Shown here in pieces: positions 1 to 9,373 of a stretch of DNA of 16,443 bases. The notes under the pieces were generated by a model. The model made no database searches, was not told the DNA's origin, and was given only the letters and a program-made list of their open reading frames with translations. The position numbers and the translations under genes are program-made. The stretch's first letter is position 1. The number at the start of each line of letters is the position of its first letter. The DNA comes from Chalciporus piperatus. Taxonomy: Eukaryota > Basidiomycota > Agaricomycetes > Boletales > Boletaceae. The stretch covers positions 1-16,443 of the forward strand of contig JBBPTG010000399.1 of assembly GCA_038093975.1 (NCBI GenBank). Direction: 5' to 3'.

Positions 1-137
1 AGTGCATGCGATGTGGGGTTGTAGAGGACGACTTGATTTGATGCATGGAGGATCGGCTGCCATTCCAGCTCTGTTGGAGCTAGTGCCACCAATGCCTGGT
101 TCGGGGATGGTGGTGCACTTTCCTCGAATGCAGACAT
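1..137 (-). CDS. 5' end of a probable IKS1-type protein kinase (partial)
   Basis: On the minus strand an ATG at 137-135 opens a frame that stays open to the window edge, giving 45 residues and part of a codon. The peptide starts MSAFEESAPPSPNQALVALA and continues with a segment containing ASNQVVLYNPTSHAL. That segment resembles, from memory, the short N-terminal motif of fungal IKS1-type serine/threonine kinases, which precedes a CPYC zinc-ribbon-like motif and the kinase domain. Neither of those lies inside the window, so the identity rests on this short stretch only. The gene is divergent from the DUF7137 gene, with about 260 bp between the two start codons. It is cut by the window edge, so nothing can be said on completeness. 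Confidence 0.45.
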   Translation of the reverse strand, partial: MSAFEESAPPSPNQALVALAPTELEWQPILHASNQVVLYNPTSHA

Positions 138-396
138 GGTAGAGTCAAGCAAAGCAGTATGGTACTGAACACCTGGATGTGTAATGTACGGTCAAGGTTA
201 GGCCCTAGTCAAGGACGACCGTGACTGCGACGTGAGCGCACTCCTAATATTCCCAAAAAGGAAATCATGGAAGCAGAACCAGTCTTCGATCACATCCTGT
301 TTCTTGTTTGCACTTTCACTGCTGTGGGTTTCGTTCCCTTCCGCTCTTTTTATCCTCGCTCTTTTCTCTGTCAATCTTTTATCCGTAGTGAACGTC

Positions 397-1145
397 ATGC
401 CAAGTCTTGAACAACGTCAGAACAATGGCGCAAATCCCCCGCCCCAGACTCAGTCTCAACAAAGTGCTTCCGTCTCTGGGGGATCACGGTCGGCTCAGCC
501 ATCCCAGACCGTCTCTCAGACGGGCTCTCAATCAGTCGCGGCCCCGCCAATGCCCACAATCCCACAGAACGCACCCGCAGGTATTATATCCGTCACCCAA
601 CCACCCCAACAATCCACGTCCTTTTACAAAATAGCACAAAACGAACTCATCACCTTTGCTTGGAACTTCACTTACATCATCGCAACGCCCACACATCTTA
701 CTCTGTCTGCCGTCTGCGAGAATGGGAACACGTACCCAGTCGGACCCACGGACGGGATCATTCCCGGAACTGCTACCAGTGTCGTTTGGGACACTTATGC
801 ATACCAGACATCGCATCCTCAACTTCCACTCGCGCAGGCAAAGTACACCCTCAAGATATGGGGAGATCAGGGCCCCGACGCACAACGGGCCCCGGGTTTC
901 CTGACCCCAAATAGTGCAGTTCAATTTGCGCTTTACACGCCCCAGCCGTATACGCCAATCGCGGATGGTATGCTTTCTTTTCTTTCAACATCGGTTCTTG
1001 ATAATAATCAGGAGCGTTAGGATGGACTTGCGCGGGATGCTCAAAGGCGTTCTCTCAATGTGTTGCTCACCCTGCACTTGTCGGGCTGATTACCACACTG
1101 CTCATCATATTCCTTTCTGGCTCGTTCATTGTGCGCCGGCACTGA
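397..1145 (+). CDS. DUF7137 domain membrane protein
   Basis: Two exons, 397-967 and 1021-1145, are joined across a 53-nt GT-AG intron (968-1020, gtatgc...ttag). From the first in-frame ATG the product is 231 residues. It has a Gln/Ser/Pro-rich linker (about residues 5-60), then a beta-rich domain with FYKIAQNELITFAWNF, SVVWDTYAYQ and FALYTPQPYTPIADGWTC, and a C-terminal hydrophobic helix (about 209-228) ending in RRH. This order (low-complexity linker, WDT.AYQ and YTPQPYTP motifs, CxxC, final TM segment) matches the fungal DUF7137 family as I know it; its function is unknown. Family members normally carry a signal peptide. Here a hydrophobic stretch (about 301-390) lies in frame upstream of the ATG but has no ATG of its own, so the true N-terminus probably lies upstream. 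The domain call is firm; the start is not. Confidence 0.82.
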
Positions 1146-1415
1146 GGGATATCCACGGTGTTGCATTTTAGGACTCGTTTCTTGAATTCTTCTGCTTTGA
1201 TCACTGTCATTATTGGATAGACGGACTTGGACCTACATTATACCTCTGGCTTACTTTGGACCTAATAACTTTGGACAACGAGTACGTACTGACGCCAATC
1301 ATCTTGCTAAGCCAACCAGAATCTCCGAACGACTTTAGCAGCTTCGCTGATTGAGTCACAGAATCACACCCAAAGCTTCAGTGCCAGACTTCAGCAAGTC
1401 GCCCAATCCACGATC

Positions 1416-1815
1416 ATGCCCACCAGTTTCGAAGACCCGGAGTGGCTTCGGGACACCAGGTTGCTAGTGAACTGTTATAGGTATGCACCAGAAGCCGAAC
1501 CACTGATGGTGAGTCGACAGGCTATTGACAGTCGATGACTAATCAGAAGTTCCATCTTCATGCAAGCTTGGAAGACCTGTCACGGTCAATACTCACTGTG
1601 AACACAAGTCAGTCTTTCAAAATCCATGAGGGTCAGAATGAACCAGGTACAAAACATAGCCATTCCGCAAGGTATGTTTCATGTTTCATGTCGAGTCAAT
1701 GTCAGTGGAATGGAAGACTAGGGATGAATTTTTTGTCATCGTCTCTCTGGCCAATGCCAAAAGGAGAGAACACACAGTGGACCCCGATCGAGCCCAAAGC
1801 GAGAAACGACTCTAG
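1416..1815 (+). CDS. possible small three-exon gene, unrecognised product
   Basis: I do not recognise this product. Reading frames join in phase as exons 1416-1508, 1547-1646 and 1706-1815, giving 100 residues. The protein starts MPTSFEDPEWLRDTRLLVNC, continues KFHLHASLEDLSRSILTVN and ends DPDRAQSEKRL. It is hydrophilic and mildly charged, without signal peptide or membrane segment. Intron 2 (59 nt, gtacaa...gtcag) has normal length and keeps the frame. Intron 1 is only 38 nt (gtgagt...ctaatcag), unusually short for these genes, and its branch-like CTAAT sits almost on the acceptor. An alternative donor at 1481 would give a 66-nt intron but shifts the frame and soon meets a stop. The model rests on phase agreement and protein-like composition only, and could be a gene relic. 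Confidence 0.35.
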
Positions 1816-2413
1816 CCTTGTTTATCTTCCTGTTCGATTCAGAGTTCCTTCTGCCGTTGAGATATTATTGCGTTCATTGTGCATGTCACCTGGACCACGC
1901 TCCAAGACTGATGCTCAGGGTCCTTCCAGCTGACTGTTCGACATCCAGACTTCGAAGCAACGTTTCTGATTTCCTTCGATTGCAGTCGAGCCGGGATTGC
2001 TACAGGACTTGTCCCATGACAGGTTCCGATACTCGTCATGTATCAGGATCTTCCTCACACACCGATGTACGTCGTAGGCGCTTGGGGTTGTCGATCGCGT
2101 TGGTCATAGCGAAAGGCTCTCGAGAAGCTCGCCACGGATCGAAAGTAGACAACTTGAACGGACCAGACATCGGGTATGTTCCGTCACCGAGTAGCACGTC
2201 AAGCGTTAAGACCTAACGGGCACCAGTTCGAAAGGCATCTTGCAGACCGACGGGACTTGCATGTTTTCGTCGCGTCCGTCATCGACAGACGGCAGCGCAG
2301 AGAGGTATAAAAGTGACCTCTGTGCACCCAAAGAATCTCCAACTCGAAGCACACAACCCTTCGATTTCTACCGCCTCGATTAAACCACATTCTCCTTTCT
2401 GCTCGCTCTAACC
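1816..2413. other. intergenic region and upstream promoter area
   Basis: No convincing coding exon is seen in this 600-bp stretch. The longest open frame (1818-2216) has arginine/serine-rich, noncoding-looking composition. The right end carries the promoter and about 100 nt of leader for the nine-exon gene. The leader is pyrimidine-rich just before its ATG (cattctcctttctgctcgct). Confidence 0.5.
2306..2313 (+). promoter_or_regulatory. TATA box of the nine-exon gene
   Basis: TATAAAAG lies 101 nt upstream of the ATG at 2414. This implies transcription starting about 25-35 nt downstream (around 2335-2345) and a leader of about 70-80 nt. A clear consensus TATA box is not obvious at the other genes here, so this gene may be strongly or conditionally expressed. 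That last point is inference. Confidence 0.6.
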
Positions 2414-3527
2414 ATGTCCACTGTATTCTCCAGGACCATGACGTTCCGAACGTGAGCGCTTCAGGACTCATCGTCTTCCTGACCATTGGCTCACCAAGTG
2501 ATGTGTATCGCTCACAGCCAAGATCTCGGGACGGACGCCACGCTTATGCTGACGTTCGACAAGGAAATCGAGGGGATGTACAACGACAAGTTCCCCGTCT
2601 GCTGGAAGTGAGTACTCTTCCGTTGGTTTCCGCTTCAGCCACTGACCCAGGATTGCAGAGTCACAAAGTTTTCTAAGACAGGTATGCATGTCAGTTGCTC
2701 ATTCCGTTATGCGTGTCACTCACTTGCGTCAATTTCCTACACAGGACCCTACCATATCACTGTGACCTACACGAGCCAGTGAGTACGATGTAGATGACTA
2801 GTGAACGGGACGAGCTAACAAATGGCCGTACGTCTTTTCTAGGATCGCTTTCGCGAAGCCCCAGGTTGACTATGCTTCTGACACCATCGTGGATGCTGCT
2901 ACGTTCGTACCCATAAACGTGAGTGATCACTCCCGCAAGAGATGCGATTCACGGACTGAAGATGACACCATGTAGACTGGCCAGAAAACGACTTTGACCA
3001 AGGACGACAACGGTGTCTATAAGTTCTCTGTGAGTCTACCGCAACTCGCTCCCCCGAGCTGCCTCTAACTAGATTGTAGGCTGCCGAAGCGGGTACGGGC
3101 AATACCTTGAAAGCGTACAACGGCACCCAGCTCAAGGAGGACATTGCCGTCGGTAAGTTGTGAGATCGGTCGCACCACGATCTAGGGCCTCAACACTTTC
3201 TTACCTTCAGGTTTCCTCAAGGCGAACGACTTCGCTCCCACTCCAGTCCTCTTCTTCAAAGGCGTTGGGTTTGTGATCTATCCTTTCATTAACGCGAAAC
3301 AAGCAACTCACTCAGAAAAATGCAGATCTGGATCATTCGTTCAGGCAGACTTCACGCCAGTCTTGAACGCCTATATCACCAGTCAGTACCAAGAGACGCA
3401 GATCATCAGGGCTGAAGTCGATACTCCCTCCCTTTGGAACAAGAACCTTGCCGAGCTCGACCCCACCACCACTTGGGATGTCAAGTACGATTTGGCCACT
3501 GGCAAGTTTTCCATCGTCGAGGCTTAA
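2414..3527 (+). CDS. nine-exon gene, 215-residue soluble protein of unknown function
   Basis: Exons are 2414-2451, 2518-2607, 2659-2681, 2745-2778, 2843-2918, 2976-3029, 3080-3152, 3211-3268 and 3326-3527. All eight introns are GT-AG, 50-66 nt, and every junction keeps phase, summing to 648 nt. The protein starts MSTVFSRTMTFRTQDLG and has no signal peptide or membrane helix. It has a single cysteine (VCWK, about residue 41) and alternating hydrophobic/polar stretches typical of beta-sandwich proteins (YHITVTYTSQ, FVQADFTPVLNAYITSQY), ending TTWDVKYDLATGKFSIVEA. I do not recognise a named domain; similar unnamed proteins seem to occur in Agaricomycetes, but I cannot confirm that. A TATA box 101 nt upstream supports real transcription. 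A lectin-like or cytosolic beta-protein role would be a guess. Gene structure is well supported; function is open. Confidence 0.85.
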
Positions 3528-3905
3528 GGATCACCTCCGTTTGGGTCGTTGCTCAGTTAGTGCGGATGCTATGTACTGATAGGTTCTCGTTGCAATGATG
3601 TTGTCGTCTGCGTCCGAATGCCTTCATGACAATACTAAGTTACGAATATCGATGCGAGAATGGTTTGCCACATGATTTCTTGCTTTGTCGACTGCAGGAT
3701 GCTGATTTATGATGCTGAACCGTGGCCACTTGCGATTTTGATTGCAAGGAAGAAGAATGCTTTGATTTTCCTTGTCCCGGAGGACCCTCCCGCCGCGCTC
3801 GGGATGCCATCGTACGATCACCTTCAGTCTCTAACGCTCCTCCGGTACAGAGTTTACCTGTCATCGAGAGCCTGATGAGTTCCAGAGCCTGAGTCACGTC
3901 GGTCG

Positions 3906-3943
3906 GAGTGCAATGTTCGCACCGGTGCGTAGATATTGCACTC
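3906..3943. repeat. nested inverted repeat (38 nt hairpin)
   Basis: The outer arms GAGTGCAAT (3906-3914) and ATTGCACTC (3935-3943) are perfectly complementary. Inside lies the self-complementary 12-mer CGCACCGGTGCG (3918-3929). As RNA, further G-U and A-U pairs between the two could make an almost continuous stem. It stands alone about 380 bp past the upstream stop codon. It could be a transcript-end structure, a binding site or a transposon remnant. Confidence 0.6.
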
Positions 3944-4243
3944 AGTCACCCTGCTACAGTGATCTCGACAATATCAGGGGAGTGGCGCTGAACGGTTCTG
4001 AAGTTCGTAGCGTGGTCCAGCTTGATCGAAGTTAAGGTAAGCGTCATGATAGTTTTTCCACAATGCGGCGGGACTCAAGTGAGCACGGGAGTTATACCGG
4101 TAGGGGCTCGAACCAATAGGGCAGCACCGGTAATAGTGTGTTCAACTCGGGACTGAAAGTATGATCAGCAAATTAATTATGATAGAAAACTGGGCAGGAC
4201 TGACTAGGGCAGCGCTAGAGCTTTCTCGCGAGGAATGTGGAAA

Positions 4244-4264
4244 CGTTGACTGGTCCAGTCAACG
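4244..4264. repeat. 21-nt palindrome
   Basis: CGTTGACTGG and CCAGTCAACG flank one central base and are perfect complements. The site lies in the noncoding stretch downstream of the Bin3-type gene. No partner copy was noticed elsewhere in the window. It could be a protein-binding site or a footprint of a lost element. Confidence 0.55.
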
Positions 4265-4598
4265 AGAGTGATGAGACATCAGGGAGGTCGTCTTCTTCGA
4301 AACAATGCAACATTGCTTCCGTAGTGATTTCGCCCGCGTTCATCCGGTCGTGGAACGTCGTCACCGTATGGTCCAATATGCACTCCGGAGCTGGCCGGCA
4401 TTTGACGGGGTGGGGCTCATAAACGCGCTCACTTCGGAAAAATAGTTGCGCCTCCTCAGTCACTCCAAGCAGTTTCTGCAAATGCTCGAAGGTTTATTTA
4501 TCCTCAGGGGATCGGAAGGCAGTTGGGAGTATGAGTGCGCAAAGAGCCTGCAGAATCGGGAATTACCAGTACTGTGGTCGGACGTGGACAAGCCACGG

Positions 4599-5660
4599 CT
4601 ACTTTTTGGCATATAGGTCAACCGGCCTATGAAATCCTTGAGAGATCGATCAGGGTAGGGCAGAAAATTCAAACTAGGGGATCAACGGACCTCCTTCTCC
4701 AGGCATGCCAAGGTGTTGGGGAGGTTCGAAGCCAAGATCTTCCAACAAAGCAGTAAAATCCTGTGGGCGCAATGTCAAATGTTTCGCGTTTTCTTTTAGT
4801 TTCGGATCCATCCGCCGTGCTTTGCCGTACATATCCCAAGATTGTGGTTCGACGATAAAGATACCTCCCGGTTTCAGATTGGTGTGGACTCGGCGGAAGA
4901 AGTTGCGGATGCCATCGTCGCCGTGGTTGAGATGGATCCATTTCGTTATGGAGAATCTAAAGATGCACGAGAGAGGATCAAACACATGTACGCACTTGGT
5001 GAAAGAGGTTGTCCATACGCAATCACGACATCGTATATTGGCCCGTCATAGGTCGTGTCTTCTGCAACCCAGTCTGCGGTTCGAAAGATGACGTTGTGAG
5101 GAAAGGCTTCACGGTCTCCTGAGGCGTGACTAGGGATGGGGAGTGGACCATGGCTTTGCTCGCATGACATTGGAAAGTAGTCGCAGGCACCCTCTGGATC
5201 ACCATCGGGCTCCGATGTTGGTTCGAGGCGGATGCGCTTCAACGTCGGTGCCGTGTCCGGAGACGCGTGTTTTCGGGGTGACTGAATACTCCAAAGTGTG
5301 CGCCGCCTTTTCCAAGCAGCGCGTATGAGCGTGTCGTCGATGTCTACGCCAACGACGCGACGTGCACCCAATGACTGTGCTGCGTGCGCATCAGTTATCA
5401 ATTGCGCATGGACGGATCCAAGTTGAGTACCGGATCTAACTCACCAATTTCACATGTGACCCAGCCTTCGTTGCACCCAATATCCAGAACAGTCTTGCCG
5501 GCGAAGAACGTTGTCGGCAGAAGGGCTAGTCGAGGATCTCTCACCGATGGTCGTTTGGTGTAGTAGCTGGTTGTACAACGTGAGAATTGGATGAGCACGC
5601 AGAGCGAGAAGTCGCGTACCCGTAGTAATTTCCATAGACTGGGTTTGGATTGGATGTCAT
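4599..5660 (-). CDS. bin3: Bin3/MePCE-type RNA 5'-phosphate methyltransferase
   Basis: Five exons on the minus strand: 5660-5620, 5566-5445, 5379-5019, 4956-4691 and 4636-4599. Introns are 53-65 nt with GT-AG ends, and all phases agree, giving 275 residues. Landmarks of the Bin3 family appear in order: GNYYGYYTKR (10-19), DPRLALLP, the SAM-binding motif LDIGCNEGWV (41-50), GVDIDD (65-70), FRTADWV (153-159), YDVVIAFSITKWIHLNHGD (170-188), LKPGGIFIVEPQSWDMY (202-218) and the C-terminal GEGGFHRPVDLYAKK. Family members methylate the 5' gamma-phosphate of small nuclear RNAs such as 7SK or U6, or the telomerase RNA in fission yeast; the target here is unknown. A charged, proline-rich insert (about residues 75-147) separates the SAM motifs from the TADWV motif. 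The gene is divergent from the MYND gene. The final 38-nt exon, reached through a gtccgt donor, restores the expected family C-terminus. Confidence 0.93.
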
Positions 5661-5794
5661 GATGGTCGTCGTCTAACCTGGAATGTAAGTGGATGCAGTG
5701 GATCGCAGCCTCGAGGCTGGGAGAGCTGGGAGCCGGAGTTGAGATTGCTTCGTACGCTCACTCCACGAGCAGATCGCATACAACAGCGAGCACG
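5661..5794. promoter_or_regulatory. shared divergent promoter region (Bin3-type / MYND)
   Basis: Only 134 bp separate the two divergent start codons, so both promoters and both leaders must overlap here. No TATA box is evident. The pair may be co-regulated, which is inference from spacing alone. Confidence 0.5.
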
Positions 5795-8244
5795 ATGCCC
5801 GGTCCAGGAGCGAAACAAAATCGCACGAAAAAGATCAAGCAAAGGGCGACATCTCCAGCCCACGACATGGATTCGGAGACCAGGCTAGCTGCACCAGGCT
5901 CATCTTCACCGACGGTGTTCGGCGCCCTCGCTGGCTTACCCTTCATTAAAACAACTTCCCACATGCGCATTCTGAACAGTTTGGACGAATTGTCGTCCGA
6001 AGAATGGAACAAAGTCGCTCAAGTCCTGTGCAGCCACCTCAAGATACCTGGCATGTCTACCCACTTGGGGACTTGTCTATTCGATGCTGATCTTCCATCA
6101 GACCTCACAAAGAGGCACGGGTTGAAGAAAGTGTATCAGAACTTCGAGGAAGTCTATAAACGCATCGATGATTTGTATACTGTACACGCGGGCAACGAGC
6201 TCATCAGGGGAGGTATTGTTGCCATCTACGCCAAGATGTGCGCAGACTCCATCCTCAGGAATCTCCTCTTTCATAAAAGTATGATGGACGCGTCCGTGTT
6301 TGCCTCTGAAAGATAGCTGACGACTCGAAAAGGCCTCTTGGCAAAGATTCTTGCTCTTGTCGAGAAGGACAACTCCCGCCACCTCGCTCTGAGAGCACTC
6401 ACAACCGTTACCCACCACGGTAATGCCGACATTCGCAAGGAAATCTCTTTACAGGCTCCCACATTGATAAAAGTGCTTCAGACCAACCCAGAAGATCTAC
6501 ACGGCGCTGAGCTCACCATCACCGTTCTCGCGCACGCCGTCGCTGCATCCGTTGACGGACCGCAGAGACCAGCAGCGAAATTCGTCAACGCTCTCAAACT
6601 CCCCATTCTCATACCTCTTGTGATGGACTTCGTCGCCAAACCTGGTGTTGAATTACCACTTCTGCACCATGCCCTGGAATTCCTCGGACATCTCACGCAA
6701 CACTGCTGGAGAGAATGCTTCGCGCATCCTCGCTGCCTCGATTTCCTCATTGGATGTACCCGCAGCCCCGATTCGTATTCTCGTTTCTATGCGCTTGGCG
6801 CTGTGTTACGCTTGCATTCCACGCTTGCAGAGCCGGAGCCCATGCTTAACAGTCCGGGACCACTCATCAAGTCCGTCGAACGAGGTCTACCACGTCACCT
6901 CGATAAGCTCATCACAGACTATGGTACGACGAACTGCGAAACAACGCTCTCAGTCAAGTGTGCTACGGATTATCAAAGAGCGATGATACAGTGTTTGCAA
7001 GACCGTGATATCTACAAGCTAGGGCTCACACTGGCCGAACTCATCCCTTGCACCGATTTCTCCATCGGTAATGGAGGTTTCCAAGATCTCAACCAGAGAA
7101 CGGGCAAGGTCGAATTCGTGAGCGGCGGTCTACCATTCACGATGTCGTTCGACTCGTTACCGCATTGTGCCAAGGCTATCCGTGATCGGGGAAGACCCAG
7201 TGAAGAAGACCTCGCAGACCTGCTTGACACAAAGTACTGTTTCATGCGTCATCGCGTCCCCGAGGCCGTCTTGTTCGCTAGAAGAGCCATCGAGCGCAGC
7301 CCCAACTTCCCATACTTTTACTACATCTTGACCTTCGCTCCTAACGTGGAGGAGGGTCTTCGTTACGCAAAGACGGGTGTCAAGCTCAAGAATGCGTCGA
7401 AGTTCGTGCATTATGGGCTCATGGGCCGTGCAGTCGAAATAGCTGGCAACTTGGCCATGTGTCGGATGCAGGAGTCGGTTTTCGGTGACCAGAGATGGAA
7501 TGAGGGTCAGGCGTTCTTTAAGAGTGCCCTGGAAGATGCGCTGCTCTTCCTGGCAGCTGCACCCCCGGATATGCGGATCAGGAAGAGCGTGACTTACTGG
7601 TTCATTATGCTCTGCTTCGCGAACGGGGGTACTCATTTGTCGCTCGATTTGCGCGAAATCCAGGTATGTTCGTCTTTATTGGCTGACCTCACATACGGCA
7701 TACCCACGCGCCCCGCAGCATCTTGTGGACAAATTAGAGATCTGTGACGATTTCGCTGCTCTGTTTGGCATCAAACAGCCCAAGACGCAGCTCCGCCTGG
7801 CACACGAACTCATTTTCAAGCGTTACAAGGCAGCAGCGGAGAAATGGGGTCCCGTCGTTGCGCGGTTGGACAGCACGAGCACTGACCAAGACCACGTCGT
7901 CTCGCGCGACAAGGCGGAAGATCGACTTGCGGCGTGGTTGCACGATGTCAGGCATGAGAACGGGGACGATATCGATGATCATACGCCGGAAAGGTCGTCG
8001 CATCCCAAGTGGTCGGAGAATCCAGCGGTGTTGCATCAGTGCTCATGGTGCGGGAATGCGAGCGCGGTGTTGCGCAAGTGTGCGGGATGTGGGAAGGCGA
8101 GGTAAGGCTCTCGCATATTTTGTACGTCGCTGTTGGAGCTGATCCACTCTGTCTAGGTATTGCGATGTCAGCTGCCAAAAATCTGCGTGGTCGGAGCACA
8201 AGTCTGAGTGCAATGGTCGCAAGATTCCAAGTTCGTCGGCGTAA
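5795..8244 (+). CDS. MYND-type zinc finger protein with helical-repeat N-terminus
   Basis: Exons are 5795-6278, 6333-7663, 7719-8101 and 8157-8244, with three GT-AG introns of 54-55 nt and all phases in agreement, giving 761 residues. The C-terminus holds a complete MYND finger: C713, C716, C726, C729, C735, C739, H747 and C751, with HQCSWCGNAS, KCAGCGKARYCDVSCQK and SEHKSEC. The last intron splits the finger between KAR and YC. The N-terminal tail is basic (GAKQNRTKKIKQ). The long middle is helical and leucine/alanine-rich with armadillo- or TPR-like character (for example LALRALTTVTHHGNADIRKE, PEAVLFARRAIERSPNFPYF). MYND fingers bind proline-rich peptides, so this is probably a scaffold or regulator; no SET or other catalytic domain is visible. 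I chose ATG 5795 because upstream in-frame sequence overlaps the divergent promoter and looks noncoding. The partners are unknown. Confidence 0.93.
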
Positions 8245-8455
8245 CCAAGTAGGTCAGATAAGCTGCTCAACAGCTGGACTGTTTCCCAGACTGTGTTTCA
8301 TGGTGGAAGACATTTGTACGTTTGCCTGTAAGGGTTTCCTTTTCCGTGTTTCGATAAGTCATTGCAAGAAATGTGTTCCAAATGAATGTACAATAGTGAC
8401 ACAATTACCGAGTCTCTACACCGTTACCCATGATATACTCTTCCCATGTTCGCAC

Positions 8456-9373
8456 TTACGTTTTCCGCCGTTTACTTGCTTTATTCGCTTCGAAAGCATC
8501 ATCTCTCCTGTCTTCCACTCTTTTCAAGAAATCGACCTTTTCGAGATACCCACCGCCACGTCTATTGACATCGAGTTCGTCCTTGATGTTGGTCGACTGC
8601 GAGCCCACATGAGCACGCCAGTCCATTGCGGATTTGTCAAGCGTTGTGATTTTCCTGGCTTGAGATGCTTTGGGGATGGAGGGGAGTGTCGTGCGTGATT
8701 TTCGGGGGCCTGGCTTCTTGGGTGGAGGAGCACTACTGCTTGGGGCGGCAATGGGGCCGGGAACGGGAGTGGGTGTACTGTTCCCCTCACCCTCACCTGA
8801 TGATTGCACGGGTGGTTGCTGTGAGTTTGATTCGGGTGACCATAGCGGCCACTTTTTGGCGTCCTCTGAGTCTTCAGGTACCTCGACAACATCCCTAGAC
8901 GAAGGTTCGTGGTGAGGCGTGCGTTACGAGGGAAACAAAACGATATTGAGAGTAGAAACAGAAACATACGTGACGTGTTTACCAGCAAACAGATACTTTT
9001 TCTCGATCTTCACCAACTTCGGGGCTGGCTCGGACTGCGTCTGCGGCGGTGCAGCAGGGGTAGAGACGGATGCCTGGAAGCTCGCCCATAGCGTATCGCG
9101 CTGTCTGTCAGAGCATCAACATTAGTGTAGGGTAACGAGGATATGACGAGATGGAGTTTGCTTTTTTTGTGCATCAGGGTCTTCTTCCTTTGGTGCCTCT
9201 ACTTGGGCCTTCTTTACGTCCCCATTTTCGTCTGAGCTGTCCGACTCATGATCTATGCTATTCAGTGAGTGAGTGTTGCGGAAGAGCGGCGAGTGGAGAG
9301 GAATACCGTCTGCAGGGGGGAGATAATCGGAGTCGTCTTCTGAATCCGAGTTGGTGTTGGTGGGAGGAAGCAT
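8456..9373 (-). CDS. SWC5: SWR1-complex subunit Swc5 (BCNT family)
   Basis: Exons on the minus strand are 9373-9307, 9252-9162, 9104-8970 and 8894-8456, giving 243 residues. Swc5 is a histone-binding subunit of the SWR1 remodeler, which exchanges H2A for H2A.Z in chromatin. The N-terminus is acidic (TNSDSEDDSDYLPPADD, HESDSSDENGD), as expected for histone binding. A middle segment has RDTLWASFQAS and KKYLFAGKHVTDVVEVPED. A Pro/Ser linker leads to the BCNT-C domain (about 178-239): RKITTLDKSAMDWRAHV, VNRRGGGYLEKVDFLKRVED and a basic end, ASKRRKT. Intron 2 (9161-9105, 57 nt) appears to use a GC donor; the only GT alternative that keeps the downstream frame gives a 36-nt intron and adds residues. 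The other introns are GT-AG (54 and 75 nt). The gene converges with the MYND gene, with 211 bp between stop codons. Confidence 0.93.

Larger units (their letters stand above)
3528..4598. other. long intergenic region between convergent genes
   Basis: It lies between the 3' ends of the nine-exon gene (plus) and the Bin3-type gene (minus). The first part is presumably 3' untranslated sequence. Two strong inverted repeats are listed separately. One minus-strand open frame at 4215-4481 has fairly protein-like composition (for example VTTFHDRMNAGEITTEAML) but no 5' ATG, and no splice partner was found, so it is not called a gene. The rest shows no recognisable coding, RNA or transposon signal. Confidence 0.5.

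Noticed and set aside
532..924. 130-codon open frame on the minus strand
   Set aside because: It is the antisense shadow of the DUF7137 domain, which has clear family motifs on the plus strand.
1535..2216. Two long overlapping plus-strand open frames as single-exon genes
   Set aside because: The first is better explained as part of a spliced model using another frame downstream. The second has arginine/serine-rich composition without domain or good start.
4091..4130. tRNA T-arm-like sequence on the minus strand (GGTTCGAGCCCC)
   Set aside because: The T-stem does not pair over five bases, and no D-arm, anticodon arm or acceptor stem is found at the right distance.
4215..4481. 88-codon minus-strand open frame with protein-like composition
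   Set aside because: It has no ATG at its 5' end, no recognised domain, a 21-nt palindrome inside it, and no splice partner; it lies in the 3' region of the Bin3-type gene.
9105..9140. 36-nt GT-AG intron in SWC5 as the main model
   Set aside because: It is shorter than normal for this genome and inserts extra residues before RDTLWASF; the 57-nt GC-AG reading gives the family-like join. Kept only as an alternative.
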